Shown piece by piece: positions 1 to 5,608 of a DNA stretch of 5,608 nt. The translations under genes and the position numbers were made by a program. This DNA is from Chlamydiota bacterium. GTDB taxonomy: Bacteria; Chlamydiota; Chlamydiia; Chlamydiales; Rhabdochlamydiaceae. Below the pieces are notes generated by a model. The model was not told the DNA's origin, made no database searches, and saw only the letters and a program-made list of their open reading frames with translations. Numbering within the stretch: position 1 is the stretch's first letter; each line of letters starts with the position of its first letter. The stretch covers positions 1 through 5,608 of the forward strand of contig DAIEPN010000043.1 of NCBI GenBank assembly GCA_027348355.1. Reading direction: 5' to 3'.

Positions 1-2
1 AA

Positions 3-476
3 AATAAAAATATTTTAACCAAACTTGCTATATCGTATGGAATAGCTCAATCGGTAAGGCTTACCATTTTTGAAGAGAAAATCCAAAAGACGATTGACCA
101 TACCAAAAAACTTCCGAATGACTTAGCAAAAAAAGGTAAAATCACACTTTCAAGAAAGGATATCTCTCGAAAAATGGGAGAACTATTTATCGAAAGAACT
201 TCGATCAACCTTCATACGGAAATTTTAGACACTCCTGAATTCTTCTGGGATCATCCTGAGTTTGAAGCTTTTTATAGACGCACAACACACTACCTCGATG
301 TAACAAAGAGGGTCGATGCTCTTAATAAAAGGCTGAACGTGATCCACGAGCTTTTTGAAATCCTCTCAGGAGAGCTCAATCATCAACATTCCGCAAGGCT
401 TGAGCTGACTATTATCTGCCTGATCGTCATTGAAGTGGTCATTGCGTTACTCAAAGACATATTTCATCTTATATGA
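3..476 (+). CDS. RMD1/YagE (DUF155) family protein, C-terminal part (5' end outside window)
   Basis: This frame is open from the window edge to TGA at 474-476, giving 157 visible residues; the true start lies upstream. An in-frame ATG at 174 is internal, because the residues before it already match the family ([19 protein letters not shown] at about 7-25). Further family-like motifs follow: [20 protein letters not shown], then [14 protein letters not shown], then [18 protein letters not shown]. The protein ends in a hydrophobic helix ([16 protein letters not shown]), a probable C-terminal membrane anchor. This layout is typical of RMD1/YagE/DUF155 proteins, found in bacteria and in mitochondria, where the fungal and human relatives act in mitochondrial biogenesis. 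The bacterial role is not established and I assign none. The last four bases overlap the yidD start, which suggests co-transcription and coupled translation. Family assignment is from recalled motifs and is fairly secure. Confidence 0.88.
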   Translation, partial: NKNILTKLAISYGIAQSVRLTIFEEKIQKTIDHTKKLPNDLAKKGKITLSRKDISRKMGELFIERTSINLHTEILDTPEFFWDHPEFEAFYRRTTHYLDVTKRVDALNKRLNVIHELFEILSGELNHQHSARLELTIICLIVIEVVIALLKDIFHLI

Positions 477-682
477 AAAAAATCTTCGTATTTATCATTA
501 CCCTTTATCAATGGCTTATTAGCCCTTTACTTGGAAATTGCTGTAGATTTTATCCTACTTGTTCTGAATACTGCAAAGAAGCGATCCAAAAGCACGGCAT
601 CCTCCGTGGAATATGGATGGGAAGTAAAAGAATATGCAAATGTCAACCCTGGCATCCGGGAGGCATTGACGAAGTTCCATAA
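473..682 (+). CDS. yidD: Membrane protein insertion efficiency factor YidD
   Basis: A 69-residue protein, a normal length for YidD, a small inner-membrane-associated protein thought to help YidC/Sec insert membrane proteins. The N-terminal segment is hydrophobic and amphipathic (residues 4-20, including [10 protein letters not shown]). The family signature [10 protein letters not shown] lies at 24-33, followed by EAIQKHG and [16 protein letters not shown]. Conserved cysteines are C24, C30 and C57, with extra ones at C23, C34 and C55. The usual ending GG.DPVP reads GGIDEVP here, a small departure. The start is fixed by the family N-terminus. No Shine-Dalgarno stands upstream of it, but its ATG overlaps the preceding stop as ATGA, so translation is probably coupled. 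The oxaA/yidC and rnpA genes that often flank yidD elsewhere are not visible. Confidence 0.95.
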   Translation: MKKIFVFIITLYQWLISPLLGNCCRFYPTCSEYCKEAIQKHGILRGIWMGSKRICKCQPWHPGGIDEVP

Positions 683-683
683 T

Positions 684-687
684 AGGA
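684..687 (+). promoter_or_regulatory. Ribosome binding site of the SET-domain gene
   Basis: AGGA lies six bases before the ATG at 694, just after the yidD stop. It supports this start for the SET-domain protein over any later in-frame start, and it is the only Shine-Dalgarno in the left gene cluster. Confidence 0.65.
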
Positions 688-693
688 TCTTAC

Positions 694-1392
694 ATGAAAA
701 ACAAACCAAAAATCCCTAAGCACTGGCCAAAAGGTTTTTCTTATGCGAGGGAATCGACAATTCATGAATTACACCCCTCTTTGCGCTCAGTTTATCTTTT
801 TTCCGAAAATCCAGATGACGCTCATAAAATTTCCTATGTTATAGAAAATACATGCATTCATCCTGATATCGAAATACTACCCATTACAAAAGATCTAAAA
901 TACCTAGGCCCTAACCCTCATCCCTTAGTCGATTACAAAACAAAAAGAAATCATATCCAGCGCGGTGTTTTTGCAACCAAAAAAATTCCTTCCGGAACAG
1001 AACTAGGAGAATACGTCGGAGAGATGCACTTTCTTTCCTCTAAAAAATCTTTAGAAGAAGCAATTCTCAAACAGATCCCTTCTGAATATTCTTGGATTGC
1101 TAAAAAAAGAGATTTTTTTGTCTTGATCGATTCGAAAAACCTGACCAATGAACTCGCATTTATCAATGACTTTCGAGGAATTAAACCATCTTCTAATGTT
1201 AAAGCAGAATGGATTGTCCATAGAGGTTGTTTCTATTACGGCTATATCACAACTTGTGACATTGAATCCGGAGAAGAGCTTCTCACTGATTACGGAGAGG
1301 AGTATTGGCTCGCTTTTAATAGACCTCAGCAGAAAATTCACTGTGGAATTTCAAGCTCTTTTCCAACACGTAGTTTTTCAGACTCTAAATGA
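694..1392 (+). CDS. SET-domain protein, putative protein lysine methyltransferase
   Basis: A 232-residue protein. Residues 1-80 have no motif I recognise and no signal peptide. The SET domain spans about 83-207. Its first motif is RGVFATKKIPSGTELGEYVG (90-109), the SAM-binding start of the fold. The central motif is NELAFINDFRGIKPSSNV (152-169), where the usual N-H-S-C-x-P-N is replaced by N-D-F-R-G. The last motif is YITTCDIESGEELLTDYG (184-201) followed by EEYW, which carries the catalytic-type tyrosine Y200. There is no Cys-rich post-SET segment. SET proteins methylate lysines using S-adenosylmethionine. In Chlamydia, the SET protein NUE is a secreted enzyme that modifies host histones, but nothing here shows secretion, so the target may be host or bacterial. 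The last 18 residues overlap the opposite-strand LysM gene and are Ser-rich. The fold call is firm; activity is less certain because of the altered central motif. Confidence 0.88.
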   Translation: MKNKPKIPKHWPKGFSYARESTIHELHPSLRSVYLFSENPDDAHKISYVIENTCIHPDIEILPITKDLKYLGPNPHPLVDYKTKRNHIQRGVFATKKIPSGTELGEYVGEMHFLSSKKSLEEAILKQIPSEYSWIAKKRDFFVLIDSKNLTNELAFINDFRGIKPSSNVKAEWIVHRGCFYYGYITTCDIESGEELLTDYGEEYWLAFNRPQQKIHCGISSSFPTRSFSDSK

Positions 1393-2615
1393 TTTAGTTT
1401 CATTAAACCCTCAACGCTCACTTTGTATTTTTTGGCAATTTTCCAAAGGCTATCACCTTGCTGAACTACATGAATTTTCTTTTTCACCGTCTTCTTAGAA
1501 GTTTTTTCAGGAATCGGAATTAGAGTTGGAGGGGGAGCTACTAATAGGATCTTCTCCGGAAGAACTTCTATCTTTGAAAGGGCCTCTTCTGGAATAAATT
1601 TTTGTAGAGCTAGCCTATGGTCATAAGGTTCTTGTATTGGCTCACCACAAAAGTCATAGAGTTTTTTAGCCGCTTTTTTCCATACCATATCAGATCTAGT
1701 GCTTATAAGTAGATCTTTCGCGAATTTTTCCGCTTCTACACTTTTTTCTTGAGTTAGATCTAATAAGGTCATGACATCTTCATCATCTAGTTTCTTTTCA
1801 GCAAATTCCCTATCTGTCTGAATAAGCAACATCCCTGCAATTTTCGATCTTTTTTTAAGGAATTCCAAAAGAAAAAGTCTCCTTCTGGTAACGGAAAAAT
1901 CTTGGGTTTCCTTCTGCTGTTCAAAAAAAGATTGCAATATAGACCAATTAAACTCTGCCACCATCTCGACAAGAAGCTGCTTATCTATACGAAGTTCTGA
2001 ATGAGAAAATAAATTCAAGACTGAATAAAACTCCGGGGTTAAATAAAAAGCTTCAAGAAGAGTAGGATCTCTAGGAATTCTCGTTTTTTGGATTTCGTAA
2101 AAAATTCCTTGACTAGTCAAAGGCCATTTCTCTGTTTTTGCGAACTTGACCACTGCTTGATATTGAAACTCCGCTAGGGCCGGGAAAATAGCAATTTCTA
2201 TTTCTTTCTGCCCATTTTCCGTCTTAACCCTGGTCATTCTTTTTTGCTGTGGAGGGGCGCCAAGCGCCTTTTCAAGATGAAAATGATGAAATGCCACTAA
2301 ACAAGCCAGAGCCAAATCTCTTTTTGTATATCCCTCTTCAACATGCTGTTTATTTAGGAGAAGGGTGACAAGCTCAGGATAAGATAGCCTGCTATAAAAG
2401 GTGAGCAGCTCGCTATTTTTTAAGGAAAATTCATCTTTTTCCTCTCCCCATGCCCCCTGACGATCTGAAAAATCTGTTATAGAGATGTTATCTTTCCAGA
2501 CAAAATAGCCGAAAGTGATCAAAAAACCGATGTTTAGCGTCACGCTGACTATCAAAATTTGTATGAGCCATTTCGTTTTTTTAACCCAATGTATATCTTT
2601 AGAAGGTGCGTCCAT
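1338..2615 (-). CDS. Membrane-anchored LysM-domain protein
   Basis: A 425-residue protein. A basic N-terminus (VKKTK) precedes one transmembrane helix at about 16-40, so the bulk is expected in the periplasm. Residues 45-355 are predicted mainly helical and charged, with no domain I recognise. A Pro/Lys-rich linker (about 358-380, containing PPPTLIPIPEKTSKKTVKKK) leads to a single LysM domain at 381-425, with VVQQGDSLWKIAKKYKVSVE and then LMKLN and LRVGKELEIP. LysM domains bind N-acetylglucosamine-containing glycans such as peptidoglycan. A role at the cell wall or division site is inferred from this alone, since no catalytic domain is visible. The ATG at 2613-2615 is the only ATG before the anchor, as the frame upstream has no ATG before a stop at 2649-2651. 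No Shine-Dalgarno is visible. The gene is divergent from pheT and its 3' end overlaps the SET gene. Confidence 0.88.
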   Translation of the reverse strand: MDAPSKDIHWVKKTKWLIQILIVSVTLNIGFLITFGYFVWKDNISITDFSDRQGAWGEEKDEFSLKNSELLTFYSRLSYPELVTLLLNKQHVEEGYTKRDLALACLVAFHHFHLEKALGAPPQQKRMTRVKTENGQKEIEIAIFPALAEFQYQAVVKFAKTEKWPLTSQGIFYEIQKTRIPRDPTLLEAFYLTPEFYSVLNLFSHSELRIDKQLLVEMVAEFNWSILQSFFEQQKETQDFSVTRRRLFLLEFLKKRSKIAGMLLIQTDREFAEKKLDDEDVMTLLDLTQEKSVEAEKFAKDLLISTRSDMVWKKAAKKLYDFCGEPIQEPYDHRLALQKFIPEEALSKIEVLPEKILLVAPPPTLIPIPEKTSKKTVKKKIHVVQQGDSLWKIAKKYKVSVEGLMKLNHLESEKLRVGKELEIPQ

Positions 2616-2627
2616 AAAAATTAGCTT

Positions 2628-2655
2628 TTGTCCAATAAGGAAAGTTGGTTATACT
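2628..2655 (+). promoter_or_regulatory. Predicted sigma70-type promoter for pheT
   Basis: A -35-like TTGTCC (2628-2633, four of six matches to TTGACA) and a -10 TATACT (2650-2655, five of six matches to TATAAT) are separated by 16 bases. Transcription would start near 2662, leaving a leader of about 46 bases before the pheT ATG. This is a consensus match only; there is no experimental evidence in the window. Confidence 0.5.
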
Positions 2656-2657
2656 AT

Positions 2658-2674
2658 ATATCTTATTAAGATAT
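2658..2674. repeat. 7-bp inverted repeat in the divergent intergenic region
   Basis: ATATCTT (2658-2664) and AAGATAT (2668-2674) are perfect inverse complements around a three-base centre ATT. It sits directly after the pheT -10 box, at the predicted transcription start. It could be an operator, or a weak hairpin at the very 5' end of the pheT mRNA. The arms are AT-only apart from one C-G pair each, so chance is a fair alternative. Confidence 0.45.
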
Positions 2675-2690
2675 CTACTTACCTTGTAAA
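2660..2690 (-). promoter_or_regulatory. Weak candidate promoter for the LysM gene
   Basis: On the minus strand, TTTACA (plus 2685-2690) could be a -35 and TAAGAT (plus 2660-2665, four of six matches) a -10. The 19-base spacing is longer than ideal. The region is very AT-rich, so chance matches are expected. If real, it would overlap the pheT transcription start, and the two promoters would compete. Confidence 0.22.
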
Positions 2691-2707
2691 TTACATCATT
2701 TTTTATT

Positions 2708-5125
2708 ATGAAAATTCCTGTTTCTTGGCTGCTTTCCTATCTAGAAAAACCTCTTTCTACTGAAAAGATTTCCGAAGTCCTTACACTCGCCGGCATCGAA
2801 GTAGAAAAAATCGAACTAAGTTCTCTTTCTTTCACAAATGTGGTAGTCGGAGCTGTTTTGCGTGCTGAGCCGCATCCCCAAGCCGACAATTTACAAATTG
2901 CCACCGTATTCGATGGAAAAGAAAAATTCCAAGTTGTATGCGGCGCCAAAAATTGTAGGGAAGGACTTATCGTAGCTTTTGCGAAAATTGGAGCTACACT
3001 TCATGACGAGAATCAAAAGAAATTCACCATTAAAAAAACAAAACTTCGTGGTGTTGAATCCGATGGCATGCTCTGCGCTGGAAAGGAACTCGGTCTTACA
3101 GAAGAAAATGACGCCATACTAGAGCTGCCTAAAGACACACCAATTGGCATAGACCTTTCCGAACTATACCAAGATCCAATTTTAGATATTTCTTTAACGC
3201 CTAATCTTGGACATTGCATGAGCGTGATTGGAATTGCTCGTGAAATCTCTGCGCTTTGCGAGATCCCAATCCGACTTCCAAAAGTAAAAGTTTTAGAGAA
3301 TTCTCCCGAAAAAATAAAAGATCTGATTGCAATCGAAGTTCAGGATTCAAAAGCTGCGCCTAGATACAGCTGCCGAATTAGTAAAAATATAAAAGTCGGG
3401 CCTTCGCCTGATTGGCTCAAAAAAGCGCTCGCATCTTCAGGACACTCCAGTATCAATAATATTGTTGATGTTGCAAACTACGTCATGTTAGAAACCGGGC
3501 AACCTCTTCATATTTTTGATTACGACAAAATCAGCGGCAAAAAAATTCAAGTTTCCACAAAGTCTTCTCATAAAACCTTTATCGGGTTAGATAATATTGA
3601 GAGAGAAATCCCTCCAGGAACTTTACTAATTAACGACGCAGAAAAACCAATTGCTCTAGCAGGTCTTTTGGGGAGTTTAGATTCTTCCGTAACGAAATCT
3701 ACAAAAAATATCCTTATCGAATCAGCATGTTTTGATCCCATCATCATTCGTAAAATGAGCAAAACATTTCATTTGCGAACCGATGCCGCTCAAAGATTCG
3801 AAAAAGGCATCGATTTTGAAAAGGTGCTTTTTGCTTTAGATAGAGCATCTGCTCTTATAGAGCAAGTAGCAGGAGGACAAATTTGCCAAGGATATATTGA
3901 TAAGAAAGAAAATCTTTCTATTTCTAAAAAGATCCTTTGTAGAACAGCTCACGTCAACAAAATTTTGGGCACACAATTAGCAACAGGTGAGATTAGTAGT
4001 ATTTTAAAACGCTTGGACATAAAGATCCACGATGAAAAAAACATGCAACTCACTGCCGAGCCACCTACTTATCGTAATGATTTGAAAACTGAAATCGATC
4101 TTATAGAAGAAATTGCTAGAGTCTATGGATATAACAATATCCCCAAAAAAATGACTAGGCATGTTTCTTCAACAATTACCAATGCTCCCATGTATGAATT
4201 CGAAAATCTTTTCAGACAAAAGCTTTTGCAAGAAGGCCTACAAGAATGCATGACATGCGATTTAATCAGTCCTTTTCTCGCCAATATAGCTTCAGAAAAA
4301 ACTTTAGGCGAGACGAACCTAGTCCATGTACTACATCCTCGATCTACTGACCAATCTGTTTTAAGGACATCCCTTCTTCCTGGTTTTCTGCAGCTCATAC
4401 AACATAATATATCACACCAAAATCACGATATTCATGGATTTGAAATCGGTAGAATTCATTTTAAAGATAAAAACAATTTTACAGAGCAATCTGTCATGGG
4501 GATCGCTTTAAAAGGTCATACAGCCCCCTACCATTTCAGCCCTAAACCAAGAAAAGTTGATTTTTTTGATCTTAAAGGGTTAGTAGAAAATCTATTCCTT
4601 TCCTGCGGGGTAAAAGAAATAGAGTTTGAACCGAGCCATCTAGAAAACTTCCATCCTTTTAGACAAGCGAAAATCAAACATAAACAGGTTACAATTGGTG
4701 TTATGGGAGAGATTCATCCTGCGCATTGTCGTACTATGCAAATCGAAGATCGAATTTATTTTGCAGAGATTAACCTCAATGCCCTATTATTGATTGTACC
4801 GAATCATGCAGAATACAATAAAATTCCGAGTTTTCCGGGTTCAGAAAGAGACTGGACCGTCACGCTGCAAAGCAATGTCCCTCTTTCTCAAATTTTTCAA
4901 GAAATCCAGAAACTTTCTTGCTATTATCTTGAAAAAACAACACTGCTCGATATTTATACAAGCAAAGAACTTGGAGAAGACAAAAAAAATGTCACGATTC
5001 GTTTTTTCTATCGAGATCCACAAAAAACAATCTCTTTCGAAACCGCGGACGCAGAACATAACAAAATACTTACATTTTTATCGGAAAAGATTTCTTTACT
5101 AAATAAATCATCTAACGTAACGTAA
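2708..5125 (+). CDS. pheT: Phenylalanine--tRNA ligase beta subunit PheT
   Basis: A complete 805-residue protein, close to the usual length of about 795. With PheS it forms the cytoplasmic alpha2beta2 enzyme that charges tRNA-Phe. The N-terminus MKIPVSWLLSYL matches the family and sets the start. The OB-fold tRNA-binding domain lies at about 42-152 (GAVLRAEPHPQADNLQIA, VCGAKN, LRGVESDGMLCAGKELGL). The B3/B4 editing domain is at about 210-400, with VDVANYVMLETGQPLHIFD (253-271) and RTDAAQRFEKGID (357-369). The B5 domain is at about 405-480, with PPTYRNDLKTEIDLIEEIAR and YGYNNIP. The catalytic-like core carries SVLRTSLLPGF (550-560). The C-terminal anticodon-binding FDX-ACB domain begins at FPGSERDW (709-716). 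The common TPNR.DCLS segment reads TPNLGHCMS here, a form I associate with chlamydial enzymes. pheS is not adjacent, so the subunits are encoded apart. The start has no Shine-Dalgarno. Confidence 0.97.
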   Translation: MKIPVSWLLSYLEKPLSTEKISEVLTLAGIEVEKIELSSLSFTNVVVGAVLRAEPHPQADNLQIATVFDGKEKFQVVCGAKNCREGLIVAFAKIGATLHDENQKKFTIKKTKLRGVESDGMLCAGKELGLTEENDAILELPKDTPIGIDLSELYQDPILDISLTPNLGHCMSVIGIAREISALCEIPIRLPKVKVLENSPEKIKDLIAIEVQDSKAAPRYSCRISKNIKVGPSPDWLKKALASSGHSSINNIVDVANYVMLETGQPLHIFDYDKISGKKIQVSTKSSHKTFIGLDNIEREIPPGTLLINDAEKPIALAGLLGSLDSSVTKSTKNILIESACFDPIIIRKMSKTFHLRTDAAQRFEKGIDFEKVLFALDRASALIEQVAGGQICQGYIDKKENLSISKKILCRTAHVNKILGTQLATGEISSILKRLDIKIHDEKNMQLTAEPPTYRNDLKTEIDLIEEIARVYGYNNIPKKMTRHVSSTITNAPMYEFENLFRQKLLQEGLQECMTCDLISPFLANIASEKTLGETNLVHVLHPRSTDQSVLRTSLLPGFLQLIQHNISHQNHDIHGFEIGRIHFKDKNNFTEQSVMGIALKGHTAPYHFSPKPRKVDFFDLKGLVENLFLSCGVKEIEFEPSHLENFHPFRQAKIKHKQVTIGVMGEIHPAHCRTMQIEDRIYFAEINLNALLLIVPNHAEYNKIPSFPGSERDWTVTLQSNVPLSQIFQEIQKLSCYYLEKTTLLDIYTSKELGEDKKNVTIRFFYRDPQKTISFETADAEHNKILTFLSEKISLLNKSSNVT

Positions 5126-5129
5126 CGTA
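5113..5129 (+). repeat. TAACG pentamer tandem repeat across the pheT stop codon
   Basis: TAACG is repeated three times with a partial fourth copy (TA). The array supplies the last residues of PheT (Asn-Val-Thr) and the TAA stop at 5123-5125. The unit is not a multiple of three, so a change in copy number alters the reading frame at the very C-terminus. Confidence 0.8.
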
Positions 5130-5144
5130 CAATTCCCCTAGAGT

Positions 5145-5148
5145 GAGG
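5145..5148 (+). promoter_or_regulatory. Ribosome binding site of the lipoprotein gene
   Basis: GAGG ends seven bases before the ATG at 5156. It supports that start, which also places a typical lipoprotein signal peptide at the N-terminus. No separate promoter can be recognised in the 30 bases between pheT and this gene, so read-through from pheT is likely. Confidence 0.6.
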
Positions 5149-5155
5149 CTACACA

Positions 5156-5608
5156 ATGAACAACAAATTTTATTTACTTCTCGGAACTGTAGCAGTTTTA
5201 GCTACAAGCTGTAATGATAAGAAGACAGATGAGCAGATCGTTTCTCAGTCCTATATGCATAAAAATGGTTATGCAATATCTAAAGAGGAATGGGAGGCGC
5301 AAAATTATCCTGGACAAGTGGTTACCACCTTGCGCGATGGTGTTACCATCTACACAACATATGAAGATGGAGTCTTACACGGGCCTTCTTACCATACTTA
5401 TCCCCATAGTAAAACGATCGAATCCTATTTCCTTTATAATGAAGGTGATCTAGTAAAAGAAACATACTATGACACACTGGGTATGCCTATAAAGGAAAAT
5501 TCATACGTTTCTCCAACAAGATATACAGCAACTGTATGGTATAAAAGTGGATCTCCTTTAAGCGTCGAAGAATTTTCAGGAAATGAACTCCTTGATGGAC
5601 AATATTTC
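5156..5608 (+). CDS. Lipoprotein with YwqK/MORN-like repeats (3' end outside window)
   Basis: The frame is open from ATG 5156 to the window end, giving 151 residues without a stop. The N-terminus MNNKFYLLLGTVAVLATSC is a lipoprotein signal peptide with a lipobox ending at Cys19, so the product should be lipidated and exported to the cell envelope. From about residue 60 it shows degenerate repeats of roughly 20-25 residues: YEDGVLHGPSYHTY (69-82), then YNEGDLVKETYYDTLG (94-109), then VWYKSGSPLSVEEFSGNELL (127-146), followed by DGQYF. The spacing of Gly, Tyr and Leu follows the beta-hairpin repeats of YwqK-like and MORN proteins. YwqK is annotated as an antitoxin in Bacillus, but that function should not be carried over to an exported lipoprotein. 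From memory, Chlamydia has a similar unassigned gene beside pheT. The function is unknown; structural or surface-binding roles are plausible. Confidence 0.82.
   Translation, partial: MNNKFYLLLGTVAVLATSCNDKKTDEQIVSQSYMHKNGYAISKEEWEAQNYPGQVVTTLRDGVTIYTTYEDGVLHGPSYHTYPHSKTIESYFLYNEGDLVKETYYDTLGMPIKENSYVSPTRYTATVWYKSGSPLSVEEFSGNELLDGQYF

Noticed and set aside
38..62. tRNA D-arm-like string (TAGCTCAATCGGTAAG)
   Set aside because: No matching acceptor, anticodon or T-arm follows, and the bases encode the conserved residues GIAQSVRL of the RMD1/YagE family.
174..476. A separate 100-residue gene starting at ATG 174
   Set aside because: The frame is open upstream to the window edge and the upstream residues match the same family, so this ATG is internal.
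1393..1410. Possible terminator hairpin after the SET stop (GTTT-CATT-AAAC)
   Set aside because: Only a 4-bp AT-rich stem with no T-run after it, and it lies in the LysM coding sequence.
1148..1498. Plus-strand ORF of 116 codons across the SET-LysM overlap
   Set aside because: It lies in another frame of two well-supported genes, and its product matches nothing I recognise.
1542..1553. 12-base repeat TAATAGGATCTT, also at 680-691
   Set aside because: Two copies in unrelated contexts (an intergenic RBS and antisense to the LysM gene), AT-rich and not extended; most likely chance.
4794..5102. Plus-strand ORF of 102 codons inside pheT
   Set aside because: It is a shadow of the FDX-ACB coding region: basic, low complexity, with no motif.

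Overview
The window holds five genes and almost no non-coding sequence. It is AT-rich. The likely source is a member of the Chlamydiota, probably an environmental (Parachlamydiales-like) lineage. This is an inference from gene content and order (RMD1/YagE-family protein, yidD, a LysM protein, pheT, and a short lipoprotein with YwqK-like repeats), which matches from memory a block of housekeeping genes in Chlamydia. The SET-domain gene and the form of the PheT motif TPNLGHC fit the same assignment. No database search was possible.

Left part (1-1392, + strand): the 3' end of an RMD1/YagE (DUF155) family gene overlaps the start of yidD by 4 bases (ATGA). After 11 bases, with a good Shine-Dalgarno, comes a 232-residue SET-domain protein. 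These three genes look like one transcription unit.

Middle part (1338-2615, - strand): a 425-residue protein has an N-terminal membrane anchor, a long uncharacterised middle, a Pro/Lys-rich linker and one C-terminal LysM domain. Its 3' end overlaps the 3' end of the SET gene by 55 bases on the opposite strand.

Right part (2616-5608): a 92-base divergent intergenic region carries a credible sigma70-type promoter facing pheT and a 7-bp inverted repeat. The pheT gene is complete (phenylalanyl-tRNA synthetase beta subunit, 805 aa). Thirty bases after it comes a lipoprotein with YwqK/MORN-like repeats, cut off by the window end.

The genes do not form one pathway. YidD assists membrane protein insertion, PheT charges tRNA-Phe, the LysM protein probably binds cell-wall glycan, and the SET protein is a candidate lysine methyltransferase. 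I see no mobile element, CRISPR array, tRNA/rRNA gene or clearly new system. The points most worth a second look are the convergent gene overlap, the altered SET motif, the divergent promoter region, and a pentamer repeat spanning the pheT stop codon.
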